Origin: a virus
Length of the DNA stretch: 64,000 bases
Virus record (IMG/VR): IMGVR_UViG_3300046328_000499
Span: 62,001-126,000 of that record
Direction: 5' to 3' (one strand)
The notes beneath the pieces were generated by a model, which was given only the letters and a program-made list of their open reading frames with translations, did no database searches and was not told the origin of the DNA. Position numbers and translations under genes: made by a program. Below are positions 56,285-64,000 of this stretch, piece by piece (the first letter of the stretch is position 1; each line of letters begins with the position of its first letter).

Positions 56285-59092
56285 TTAAGCTCCACAACCA
56301 AAACATTCTTGATTTGAATCTATTGGTTTAGTTTTAGCTAATTTAACTGTATTGATTGCTAACATTTTATTAGCTTCTGTTGCTGGTTTAGATCTTAAAT
56401 AATAAATAATAGATTTTAGTTTCTTACCATTAGCATACACTAACATAGAGCTAAGATTATTAAATGTAGGTTTTTCCAAATATAAGTTCATAGATTGAGA
56501 TTGGTCTACAAATATTTGTCTTTCTGCTGCAAAATCAATTAATGGTTTCTGAGATATCTCAAAGATAGTTTTAAATTTATTTTTAAGGTGAAATATTTGT
56601 TCATCAGTAATTGTATTAGAAAATTCTTTAAAATTAGTATTTTGAATCGAACCATTTTGCTGTATTAAATGATTTTTAAATTGTTCTCCCCAAATACCGT
56701 AATGAATTAAATCTTTAATAAGATATTTGTTTACTACAATGGTTTCTCCTGATAATGTAGATCTTGTATAGAGATTTTCACTGAATGGTTCGAAGGCTTC
56801 ATTGTTTCCAAATAACGCACTTGAGCTTGCAGTTGGCATTTTTGCCGTTGTAAGGCTGTTAGCAAGCATTTTTACTTCTAGTATCTCTTTTTCAAGCTCT
56901 GTCCACCTAGTTTTTAGGAATGTTTGTTCTTCTGTAATATAATGTTTCCAATGAAATAAACCTTTTGAATAATTACTTTTATCAAAATCTTTATAACAAA
57001 CATTAAATTCTCTTGCATAATCTAAACTAGCTTTTAATGCAGCAAAATAAATAACTTCTGCAATATTTCTAGTCAGTGCTTTTGATTCTTCACATACAAA
57101 AGGTAAATCTAGTTCTGCAAATAAATCAGCTTCTCCTTGTGTACCAATAGCAATAGCTCGTTGTTCACTTGCTCCTTTAATAGCTTCTGGATAAGGATAG
57201 TTATTATTATCAATAACTTTATTAAGATAATATACAATAGGTTTAATAGCTTTTTCTAATGCAATGTAATCAAATTCTTTTTTACCATTTGTAGTTTTAA
57301 TGAAGTTCTTTACAGGAATAGAACTTAAAACACATTGTGCAGTTGTATAAGCATCTTGAAATTGTAAAATTTCATTGCAATTTTTTGTTAGAATTCCATT
57401 AAATACAGCTTTATTTAATTTAGGTTCATTTACACAATAAGTAGCATCATATCTATTTTCGTCTTCTATTTTTACTACTCTTTTTTTATGATAAATTACA
57501 TTCTCAAATTTATAGCCTTCTATAATATCTCCAATATTTAATTCCGCAGCTCTTTTTTCCGTTACATTAATATCTTCCCAAGAATCTAAAGAATTTTCTC
57601 TAAAAATTGCATTTGTTGTATTAGTTTCTACATTGAATTTATGATATTCTGTACAATATAAAACAGCATCATTACTAAAAGTAATTTTTATTAATTTCTC
57701 TCTATCACTTGTTTTAACTATTTTAACTTCACTCCATTCTTTACTATTCCAGATATTTACAGTCTTTCCTTCATTTTCTCCAATAGGTGTATAACCTTTA
57801 TCAGTTAATAACAATGTTTCAGGTGCTACACAAAGATTACTCATCTTGACCTTTCCATATACATTATGATTACTTGTTCTATTAGCAGCGTCAAGATTAG
57901 TAAGATAAGGAACACCAGATTCAATTAGACTTGTTTGTATAGCTAAAAATAGTTCACTTGCCGGTATTCTTTTTCCTAAACCTAAATCAACAGCTCTGTT
58001 ATACTCATTTTCAAATTCTTCTCCATATAATTCATATAAAGGCTTCACACCATTTTTAGATAAAATATCAGGACAAAATAAATAGTAGTCTGTATTGTTT
58101 TTAATTGCTCTCCAAAAGTTATCATAAGTATTTACAGCTAAAAATAAATCCCTTGTTCTTAATTCTTCTGAACCAATTGGAAGTTTCAATTTTAAGAAAG
58201 ATAGTATATCTAAATGCCATATATCAAGATATAATGCACAACTTCCCGTTCTTTTTCCACTTTGATTGTAAGTCCTCATCAATTCATTCACAATTTTAGC
58301 TAACTTAACAACTCCGTGAGAAGTTCCTTCGTGAATACCAAAAGTAGTTTCTTGACTTCTTAAATTAGAGATACCAAATCCAATACCTGCTGCACCTGCA
58401 CTAGCTTTTGCAATGTTTTTTAGTGTATCCATTGTACCTTCTAAACTATCGTCTTTTAACCAAGTAAGATTACAACTGATATTACTATCATTAATTGTTC
58501 CTGCATTAATTAAAATAGGAGAAGCTGGACTCCACAATTGATTAGATAATGCTTCATACCATTCTTTAATTTGATTTAAATCATCTGATTGATTACAAGC
58601 TATTCTAATATACATTTGTTGAGGTGTCTCGTAAATCAATTGCTCATTTACAGTAGTTCTAAGTAAATATATTTTTTTTAATGACTTAACAGCAAAGAAA
58701 TCAAAATTAAAATCTTTGTTATAATCAATCAATTCACTTAATTGTAATTTATATTTAATTATAGTATTCAGTGTTTGAGAATTTAATTTACTTGAAAATG
58801 TATTTAAATAAGTGTCTAATGATTTATTAGATTTGTGTAATCTGCTCATTAAAATTCTTCCTCCTAATACTCCATAATCTGGATGAGAAATAGTATAACT
58901 AGCACAAATATTGGCAGTTAAATCATCTAAATCATTTGTTGAAATTCCGTCAACTAAACCATTGATTACTTGTTTAGAAATGTTATCTACATCAATTAAT
59001 TCTGATAAACCTGCTGTTTGTTGTCTAATTCTATTAGGTACTTTATTAAAATCTAATGCTTCTAAAACTCCACTTGATTTTGTAATTTTCAT
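56285..59092 (-). CDS. nrdA: Ribonucleotide reductase class I, alpha subunit, with intein
   Basis: This encodes 935 residues, or 784 after removing a 151-residue intein (421-571), the normal size for class Ia NrdA. It reduces ribonucleoside diphosphates with NrdB. An N-terminal ATP-cone (about 1-90, ending HPDYGVLGGRILMSRLHK) suggests allosteric control. Active-site cysteines are C207 (ISCNL) and C587 (AQCVL), plus the thiyl-radical cysteine as the first residue after the intein, in the spliced motif SNL-CNE. YYLRSKPA lies near the C-end, and the CFGC tail (C930, C933) would accept electrons from thioredoxin or glutaredoxin. Starts at 59092, 10 bases after the upstream gene's end. It is probably co-transcribed with nrdB and the upstream small genes. 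Confidence 0.95.
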   Translation of the reverse strand: MKITKSSGVLEALDFNKVPNRIRQQTAGLSELIDVDNISKQVINGLVDGISTNDLDDLTANICASYTISHPDYGVLGGRILMSRLHKSNKSLDTYLNTFSSKLNSQTLNTIIKYKLQLSELIDYNKDFNFDFFAVKSLKKIYLLRTTVNEQLIYETPQQMYIRIACNQSDDLNQIKEWYEALSNQLWSPASPILINAGTINDSNISCNLTWLKDDSLEGTMDTLKNIAKASAGAAGIGFGISNLRSQETTFGIHEGTSHGVVKLAKIVNELMRTYNQSGKRTGSCALYLDIWHLDILSFLKLKLPIGSEELRTRDLFLAVNTYDNFWRAIKNNTDYYLFCPDILSKNGVKPLYELYGEEFENEYNRAVDLGLGKRIPASELFLAIQTSLIESGVPYLTNLDAANRTSNHNVYGKVKMSNLCVAPETLLLTDKGYTPIGENEGKTVNIWNSKEWSEVKIVKTSDREKLIKITFSNDAVLYCTEYHKFNVETNTTNAIFRENSLDSWEDINVTEKRAAELNIGDIIEGYKFENVIYHKKRVVKIEDENRYDATYCVNEPKLNKAVFNGILTKNCNEILQFQDAYTTAQCVLSSIPVKNFIKTTNGKKEFDYIALEKAIKPIVYYLNKVIDNNNYPYPEAIKGASEQRAIAIGTQGEADLFAELDLPFVCEESKALTRNIAEVIYFAALKASLDYAREFNVCYKDFDKSNYSKGLFHWKHYITEEQTFLKTRWTELEKEILEVKMLANSLTTAKMPTASSSALFGNNEAFEPFSENLYTRSTLSGETIVVNKYLIKDLIHYGIWGEQFKNHLIQQNGSIQNTNFKEFSNTITDEQIFHLKNKFKTIFEISQKPLIDFAAERQIFVDQSQSMNLYLEKPTFNNLSSMLVYANGKKLKSIIYYLRSKPATEANKMLAINTVKLAKTKPIDSNQECFGCGA
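57380..57832 (-). other. Mini-intein in nrdA
   Basis: This encodes 151 residues inserted between SNL and CNEI. Splicing blocks are visible: Cys1 in CVAPETLLLTDKGYTPI (block A), TEYHKF with T and H (block B), NRYDATYCV (block F) and FNGILTKN followed by Cys (block G). The C-terminal Asn is present, but the usual penultimate His is Lys. No LAGLIDADG or HNH endonuclease is present. The +1 residue is the catalytic thiyl-radical cysteine of NrdA, so the enzyme should be inactive until splicing. Confidence 0.92.
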
Positions 59093-59102
59093 AAATAGTG
59101 AT

Positions 59103-59648
59103 TTAATTAATAAATTCTTTTTCTGTTAAAGGTTTTATAAATTGATACTCCTCTGGTACTTTATCTACTTTATTATTATTGCAATAGTAATTATATAGTC
59201 TATTAGGTACATAACCATTTATCTTCTTTTCATTAAATAATCCTAATAATAATTTATGTGAACTACCTCTTTCATAAAAAGGCAATCCAGAATAATTAAT
59301 TAATAGTTTTTTATATTGAAAAGAGAACTTAGTGTACTCACTATTAAAAAAATGAAAATATTCTTTAATATATTTTTTAGGTAAAGAGAATACCATAAAT
59401 AATTTAGTATTCTCTTGAGATTGATACAAATAGTTTTTAGATAAAGCTAGTTCTATATTAAAGATTTTCATTCTAATATGTATTGTATTAGAAGTTTTAT
59501 CTATGTAACTATTAATTAATTCGTAATTGTTTTTATTAAATATAACTAATTTAGTTTTATTATCTATTGATTTATATTTGAAAGATAAACTAGGAACAAT
59601 ATAATATAAAGATAAGTTTTTTGAATCTATTTTATTATTTTGTTTCAT
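59103..59648 (-). CDS. Hypothetical protein upstream of nrdA
   Basis: This encodes 181 residues rich in Lys, Asn, Tyr and Phe, probably alpha/beta. No signal peptide, membrane span or known motif is seen. It ends 10 bases before nrdA and starts 17 bases after the 96-aa gene, so it is within the same transcription unit. It may serve replication or nucleotide metabolism by association only. The function is unknown. Confidence 0.6.
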   Translation of the reverse strand: MKQNNKIDSKNLSLYYIVPSLSFKYKSIDNKTKLVIFNKNNYELINSYIDKTSNTIHIRMKIFNIELALSKNYLYQSQENTKLFMVFSLPKKYIKEYFHFFNSEYTKFSFQYKKLLINYSGLPFYERGSSHKLLLGLFNEKKINGYVPNRLYNYYCNNNKVDKVPEEYQFIKPLTEKEFIN

Positions 59649-59665
59649 TTTAAGTAAATTACTTT

Positions 59666-59956
59666 TTAAACTGATTTTATTAACAAAGACTTTAAATCTT
59701 CATAAGAAATTTCTGCTATGATATCTCTTGCATCTGTTAAAGATATTTTAACTGAGTTACTGTTAGGTATTTCGTGAAAAGATAGTATATCTTTTAGATT
59801 TATCAGATATCGAATAGATTTATTTTCAGGTAATTTTGTTTCTGCTTGACTAGGTATTTCATCATCTGTAGATAAAGTATAACTAATTGTTACAGAACAA
59901 TAAACTTCATACCAAATTGGAGAATTATTTAACCAATAATAAAATTTTTTTATCAT
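59666..59956 (-). CDS. Small hypothetical protein
   Basis: This encodes 96 residues with an aromatic N-terminus (MIKKFYYWLNNSPIWYEVY) and a predominantly beta-strand pattern afterward, ending in a helix (SYEDLKSLLIKSV). No family is recognised. It sits between the exonuclease gene and the 181-aa gene with gaps of 39 and 17 bases, so it is likely part of the same operon. Confidence 0.55.
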   Translation of the reverse strand: MIKKFYYWLNNSPIWYEVYCSVTISYTLSTDDEIPSQAETKLPENKSIRYLINLKDILSFHEIPNSNSVKISLTDARDIIAEISYEDLKSLLIKSV

Positions 59957-59995
59957 AATAATGTTAAATAGAAGTAAGTAATTAGCAATTAATAA

Positions 59996-61036
59996 TTAAA
60001 TAGCGATGTTTTTAATTGGAGTAAAACTAAATTCATTATAACGATCCAGCAATTTAACTAATGAGTAATTTTCTTTAAATATTTGTTTTCCCCAATACTT
60101 TCCTATGTATTTGTAGTAAGTATCTAAAACTTTCCCCAATAATTGATGTTTTGTTTTACAATCTTTCAATATTTCGTAAGATTTTTTTGGTCCGTAATTT
60201 TTTAAACCTTGAATATTATCAGAAGAATCTCCTATTAGACATTGATACATTAAAGCAATATATCCAGTAGCTAAATATTTATCTTTACTTATAAGTGTAA
60301 TTTCGCCTATTTCAGATACAAATAAATCCTTCCAAACTTTATTTTTTGTATCATAATGTAAATGATTTCCTTCTAATTGCAATAAATCTTTATCTTTACT
60401 TACTATTGTATAATTAATACCTTGTTGTTTACACATTTTTGCTGTTATAGATACTGCATCATCACTTTCAATAGGAACATCTAGTTTAACAAAATGGTAC
60501 TTAGCAATTAAATAGTTTTCTATTACAGTTTTCCATTTTAAATAAAATTGTGGTGCAGTTCCAGTACGATTTCCTTTATATTTTTTAGCTTTCCCTAAAG
60601 TATCTCTAAAAGTTGCCATATTAGGTTTTAGATAAGCAATATAATGAGTAAATTTTTTTTCGTTTAGTATCTTATATAAATATTTATCTATAGATTCTTT
60701 TATAACATTTTCTTTTGTTTCGTCTTTACAAATATAACTTATTAAATAGGCTATTTCATCTGCATCATAAATTAAATAATGAGGCTTATATTCAAATAAA
60801 TTAAAAGAATTGTTTATTGAATTATTATATTGTTCAAATAAATCTTCTATTTCTAAACTTTTATTGTTTGAGGTTTCGTATTCAATTACTTTATTTATTG
60901 TTAATTTTCCTGTATAAAATACTTTATAAAAAGAGAGGAGACTAGAATCTCCTTCTTTAATTAATGTTTCGTATGCTTTTTGTAAAGAATTATTTAATTT
61001 ACTTGAATTATTGGAATTACTTGAATTATTTAGCAT
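59996..61036 (-). CDS. 5'-3' exonuclease / flap endonuclease
   Basis: This encodes 346 residues. The PIN/FEN-type nuclease core begins about residue 85 with YLIYDADEIAYL. Motifs follow in family order: KYKGNR, ESDDAVS (acidic metal ligands), SKDKDLLQL, and GDSSDNIQGLKNYGPKKSYE (metal ligands plus helix-hairpin-helix H3TH). This resembles T5 exonuclease, T4 RNase H and the DNA polymerase I 5'-nuclease, which remove RNA primers and flaps. The first 80 residues are Asn/Ser-rich and extra to the core. The start overlaps the preceding 75-aa gene by 11 bases, indicating coupled translation. Confidence 0.92.
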   Translation of the reverse strand: MLNNSSNSNNSSKLNNSLQKAYETLIKEGDSSLLSFYKVFYTGKLTINKVIEYETSNNKSLEIEDLFEQYNNSINNSFNLFEYKPHYLIYDADEIAYLISYICKDETKENVIKESIDKYLYKILNEKKFTHYIAYLKPNMATFRDTLGKAKKYKGNRTGTAPQFYLKWKTVIENYLIAKYHFVKLDVPIESDDAVSITAKMCKQQGINYTIVSKDKDLLQLEGNHLHYDTKNKVWKDLFVSEIGEITLISKDKYLATGYIALMYQCLIGDSSDNIQGLKNYGPKKSYEILKDCKTKHQLLGKVLDTYYKYIGKYWGKQIFKENYSLVKLLDRYNEFSFTPIKNIAI

Positions 61037-61253
61037 TTTTATTAGGTTTATTGTTAGTAGAATTATTAGAAATACTTGGTTTATTTGTTGTTAAATAATT
61101 AATGTTTGTTATTGTATAACCATCTCCTATTCTAGTTGTTACTGAATCTCCTACTATTTTAGTTACTCTGCCTAAATATTCTGATGTATTTTCTTTTGTA
61201 TAAGGATCTAAATAATACACTTCATCAGATATTTTAATTGAATTATTTGACAT
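61026..61253 (-). CDS. Small hypothetical protein, beta-rich
   Basis: This encodes 75 residues. The pattern (SDEVYYLDPY, EYLGRVTKIVGDSVTTRIGDGYTI) suggests a small SH3-like beta barrel. A disordered Asn/Ser/Lys tail follows. It overlaps the exonuclease gene by 11 bases and could be its accessory factor. No family is assigned. Confidence 0.55.
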   Translation of the reverse strand: MSNNSIKISDEVYYLDPYTKENTSEYLGRVTKIVGDSVTTRIGDGYTITNINYLTTNKPSISNNSTNNKPNKNAK

Positions 61254-61270
61254 AATTGAAGTATTTTAAA

Positions 61271-61711
61271 TTATTTTCGTTTTAAATTAATACCGTTTAC
61301 TTGATATTCTTTACTTTTACTTATATACTCTATTGCACTACTCATTACTGAAATATCATCTTTAAAATGACCTAAACCTAAATTACAATTTTTACAAAGA
61401 AGCCCTCTAACATTAGAAGTTTTATGGTCGTGATCTACACAAAAAAATTTATTTGGTGTAGGTTTTTTGCATATAGAACATAAAAAATGTTGAGATTCTT
61501 CTAATTTATAATATTCTTCTGTTGTTATATTGTAATTATAACAATAATTTGCTAATCGTTGATTCTCTTCTTTGGTAAGTTCTTTTTTCTTCTCTTTGAT
61601 TTTATTTGCTGTACAAGTATTACAAGTTTCTTTAAATTTAGCAGCTTCAAAATCAAAAGAATACTCACATAAAGGTTGTTCTTGTTTACATTTCTTACAA
61701 ATCTTATTCAA
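61271..61711 (-). CDS. Endonuclease VII-like HNH nuclease
   Basis: This encodes 146 residues. An N-terminal zinc-ribbon-like part has CKKC (5-8) and CNTC pairs. The C-terminal HNH/endonuclease VII core shows CSICKK, CVDHDHKT, VRGLLCKNCNLGLGHF. That is the recombination endonuclease VII family (T4 gp49-like), which resolves branched DNA; members also occur as free-standing homing-type nucleases. Its place in a replication operon, ahead of the 75-aa and exonuclease genes, fits branch resolution, but homing cannot be excluded. The terminator of the RIIB-like gene lies just upstream. Confidence 0.85.
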   Translation of the reverse strand: MNKICKKCKQEQPLCEYSFDFEAAKFKETCNTCTANKIKEKKKELTKEENQRLANYCYNYNITTEEYYKLEESQHFLCSICKKPTPNKFFCVDHDHKTSNVRGLLCKNCNLGLGHFKDDISVMSSAIEYISKSKEYQVNGINLKRK

Positions 61712-61732
61712 AATAATAATAATAAAACATTA

Positions 61733-61773
61733 ATAAAAAAAATAACCTGAAAAGAAACTCTTGACAGGTTATT
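61733..61773 (-). terminator. Terminator after the RIIB-like gene
   Basis: On the - strand AATAACCTG (61773-61765) and CAGGTTATT (61749-61741) form a perfect 9-bp stem with a 15-nt loop, followed by a run of T's. It lies about 37 bases past the stop at 61810. Confidence 0.9.
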
Positions 61774-61809
61774 AATATGATTGAGTAAATTTTAATTCTT
61801 TAAAGAAGA

Positions 61810-62820
61810 TTAATTAGAAAAGCTTTGATCAAAAGTAATAGTTTCAAATGAATCTTTTGTAGTAATTCCAACTAACATAGCTCTTTTAACTCTAATTTTA
61901 GCTGTGCCTGATTCTTTTGGAACACTAATTACATCAGCAGGATCTACTAAACCAATAAAATATCCATCACCTCCTACAAAAGTTTGTTCTGTACCAAAAT
62001 GTAATCCAGAAGAACAAGTATTAGAAGAATTGTAGTCTAATTTATCTGGATAAGTATATTGACCAAAAGACCACTCACAATCAGTTCCGTCTGTATGTTT
62101 ATGAGCTGAAACTAAATTAGTGTTTAAGTCTTGGAATACTTTAAGTACATTGTAAGAAGAAGGTAAATTCGTTAGACAATTAATTTTACAATCTACCAAT
62201 TGACCACTATTAAATACAAAATGATTTCCGATTACATCAATTGCTTCATTTGGCATAAAATATTTAAAACCTTCTTTAAATTTAAGAGTTCTTTTAAACA
62301 ATAAAAATCCATCATTTGTTACTGGTGTATTGTGAGTCAAGATAAATTCATACAGTTCTTGAACTACTTCTTTACCAGTTTTAATAATCACATCATTTTT
62401 AATTTCGCCTTTATTTAATGAGCATCTTTTATGAAAAGCTGTAAATTTATTTACTTGTTCAACATTTTTAGAATCAATAATAGTTTTTAAATAAGTTAAT
62501 GCTTTACCAGTAATAGGGAACTCTTCTAGCCCTTTATAATAGATACAATTATTATTGATATAATAATTTTCATCTAAATAGTGAATTTGTTTAAATGTAT
62601 TAAATTTATCACAAAGAGCAATAATTTTATTTAATTGTTTTTTATATTTCTCTCCTTTATTATTTTTATAATGTTTATTTGCTTTCTCTATTCTAAATTT
62701 AATTTCAATACTAGTTGTTAAATCTTCTTCTGTTCTAATATTAAGATTATAATTTTGTGCTGCTGTAATCACTTTTACTGTTGAACCAATGCTGAAATTT
62801 GCTGAAAAAATTTGTACCAT
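61810..62820 (-). CDS. rIIB: RIIB-like protein
   Basis: This encodes 336 residues. The C-terminal half carries the RIIB pattern: TNDGFLLFKRTLKF, a central NSGQLV, TCSSGLHFG, GDGYFIGLVDPADVISVP and KIRVKRAMLVG. In T4 the RIIA/RIIB pair delays lysis and counters prophage-encoded exclusion; the molecular role is not settled. The N-terminal half is Lys/Asn-rich and family-specific. The gene is monocistronic at its 3' end, with a strong terminator. It starts 69 bases after the end of a larger gene on the same strand, the usual order for RIIA then RIIB. Confidence 0.8.
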   Translation of the reverse strand: MVQIFSANFSIGSTVKVITAAQNYNLNIRTEEDLTTSIEIKFRIEKANKHYKNNKGEKYKKQLNKIIALCDKFNTFKQIHYLDENYYINNNCIYYKGLEEFPITGKALTYLKTIIDSKNVEQVNKFTAFHKRCSLNKGEIKNDVIIKTGKEVVQELYEFILTHNTPVTNDGFLLFKRTLKFKEGFKYFMPNEAIDVIGNHFVFNSGQLVDCKINCLTNLPSSYNVLKVFQDLNTNLVSAHKHTDGTDCEWSFGQYTYPDKLDYNSSNTCSSGLHFGTEQTFVGGDGYFIGLVDPADVISVPKESGTAKIRVKRAMLVGITTKDSFETITFDQSFSN

Positions 62821-62869
62821 AGAATTATTTTGTTTAAAATGAATGAATTAATAAGAATTGAGATACTAA

Positions 62870-62893
62870 AATATTTACTAGAATATTTACTAG
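62870..62893. repeat. Tandem 12-bp direct repeat at a stop codon
   Basis: AATATTTACTAG occurs twice in direct succession (62870-62881, 62882-62893). The second copy includes the TAG stop (on the - strand) of the 62890-63999 gene. It looks like a small slippage duplication. Confidence 0.7.
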
Positions 62894-63999
62894 AATAAAT
62901 TAATTTGATTATTACTTTCTATCAGTATAAGTGAATTATGTAAAGAATCTAAGAAATTAAAATCTTTTTTGCTTAGTGTTCTTAATTGTTGTAAATAATA
63001 ATTGAATTCTTTTTTATATTTAAATACCAAAGAAGTATCTAATTCAACAATTTTCATTTTAATAAAAGCGTCTACTAAAGATAATTCAGAAGAACTTATA
63101 TTTAATTTTTCAGTTATATGATTTACTTTAAATTTAATTTCATTAATCTCTGGAACAGTATATTTACCAAAATTTATTTTGTTGCTTTGTAATAAAATAT
63201 AAATATTATCAATAATAGGTTTAATAGCCATATAAGCTGTATAAGCTTTATTTTGTTGTGTTGAAATACTGACAGTATTTAGATGATTTGTATCACTGAT
63301 TAAATTTTTTCTTTTTAATTTCTCTATTAAATCCATTGAAATAACACAAATTTTAATAGAAGGATTTAATTTTAAAACGGTAGAAATATAGAATTTATTT
63401 AAAGAATCTTTTTCTTTATATGAAATATAATAGAAGTTGATATAATTATCAATAAATTGTTGTTCTGTTATTACATCAAGAGTATAATTTACATCTGAAT
63501 TATAGAAACAATAATGACCAACATTATAATTTTTATCTGATTTAGGTTTTGGTATATTATTAGAATTGTCAATAGTAATACTGTAATTATTACAATCATC
63601 TATTGTATAAGGAATAAAAAAATCAGCTATTGTTGTTGTTATAATAGGAGAAGATTCTTTTAAAATATAGGCTGTATTTACATTATATTTAGTTAATATT
63701 TGACTATAAATATTACCAGAATCATTTTTAGAAAACTCTTGATAAATTAAAGGTTTTTGAATATCCCAATCACTATATTTTTCAACTGAAACTTTATAAA
63801 TAGTTTCATCAATACCAGTTAATTGTTTTCCTTGTTCTGTATTATTCCAAGAATTTTCAAATAGATTTCTATTTCTTCTAAGAATTTGAGATGTATTTGA
63901 TATTTTATATAATCTATAATTTACTTTAAGCAAATCTTCTAAATCTTTTATAATAGTGTCTCCAAACTTTTTATTGATTGTAATAAATTGTAAAGATTT
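62890..63999 (-). CDS. Large protein C-terminus, possible RIIA, cut by window
   Basis: The frame is open to the end of the window, so only the last 369 or so residues are present; the TTG at 63933 is internal, not a start. The visible part is Asn/Ile/Lys/Tyr-rich with no catalytic motif (NYRLYKISNTSQILRRNRN near its start, HNSLILIESNNQINLF at its end). It lies directly upstream of the RIIB-like gene on the same strand, so RIIA is a reasonable guess from gene order. The N-terminal ATPase domain that would settle this is outside the window. Ends in TAG. Confidence 0.6.
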   Translation of the reverse strand, partial: KSLQFITINKKFGDTIIKDLEDLLKVNYRLYKISNTSQILRRNRNLFENSWNNTEQGKQLTGIDETIYKVSVEKYSDWDIQKPLIYQEFSKNDSGNIYSQILTKYNVNTAYILKESSPIITTTIADFFIPYTIDDCNNYSITIDNSNNIPKPKSDKNYNVGHYCFYNSDVNYTLDVITEQQFIDNYINFYYISYKEKDSLNKFYISTVLKLNPSIKICVISMDLIEKLKRKNLISDTNHLNTVSISTQQNKAYTAYMAIKPIIDNIYILLQSNKINFGKYTVPEINEIKFKVNHITEKLNISSSELSLVDAFIKMKIVELDTSLVFKYKKEFNYYLQQLRTLSKKDFNFLDSLHNSLILIESNNQINLF

Positions 64000-64000
64000 A

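Noticed and set aside
62870-62893. Attachment site from the tandem 12-bp repeat
   Set aside because: It is too short, directly tandem, A/T-rich and overlaps a stop codon; no integrase is present.
63931-63933. TTG as start of the last - strand gene
   Set aside because: The same frame continues open to the window edge.
1-64000. tRNA or rRNA genes
   Set aside because: No cloverleaf or rRNA-like sequence was seen in any gap; the gaps are short and A/T-rich.

Overview
The window looks like the central part of a large, very AT-rich double-stranded DNA phage genome of the crAss-like (Crassvirales) type, with a Bacteroidota host. The strongest evidence is a giant virion-type RNA polymerase with a DxDxD catalytic loop (D2203, D2205, D2207 of the 20299-31266 gene). 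It sits among equally giant polyvalent proteins. One Bacteroidota-type promoter (TTTG, 20 nt, TATATTTG) is visible, start codons follow A/T-rich leaders without Shine-Dalgarno sequences, and replication and virion genes lie in two opposed blocks. TAA, TAG and TGA all behave as stops, so the code is standard.

Layout. Positions 2-49911 are all on the + strand and read as the late virion block. They start with internal or cargo-like proteins (2-8723, the first cut by the window edge), several of which carry a recurring K-Y/F-x-x-G-G motif. Then come six consecutive proteins covering about 41 kb: 8796-20297 (3833 aa, SF1 helicase), 20299-31266 (3655 aa, RNA polymerase), 31387-35727 (1446 aa, AlkB-like and SLOG/DprA-like domains), 35747-42775 (2342 aa, two zincins, an ADP-ribosyltransferase-like domain and an SF1 helicase), 42809-44245 (478 aa, unknown) and 44437-49911 (1824 aa, zincin plus PD-(D/E)XK nuclease). 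A bidirectional terminator at 49944-49980 closes this block against the convergent - strand.

Positions 49987-63999 are all on the - strand and read as the early/replication block. They encode a Dps-like protein, a small basic protein, a Dda-like helicase, an SF2 helicase, class I ribonucleotide reductase (NrdB, and NrdA with a mini-intein at its thiyl-radical cysteine), a 5'-3' exonuclease, an endonuclease VII-like HNH protein, an RIIB-like protein, and the end of a gene that could be RIIA. Several genes end in clear hairpin terminators.

How the parts may work together. By analogy with crAss-like phages, the giant late proteins would be packaged and ejected with the DNA. They would supply transcription, unwinding, nuclease, protease and host-modifying activities before phage genes are expressed, and the - strand block would then supply nucleotides and replication functions. 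The most unusual observation concerns the six giant-block proteins. They contain only 17 cysteines in about 13,600 residues by my reading, and these cluster at the protein ends so that every one of the five junctions between neighbouring proteins has a cysteine on both sides. The free outer ends of the series have none. This suggests a head-to-tail linkage or an ordered processing/assembly code. A second candidate novelty is a pair of 59-nt hairpins at 53076 and 53220 that share loop sequence and show a compensatory base-pair change.
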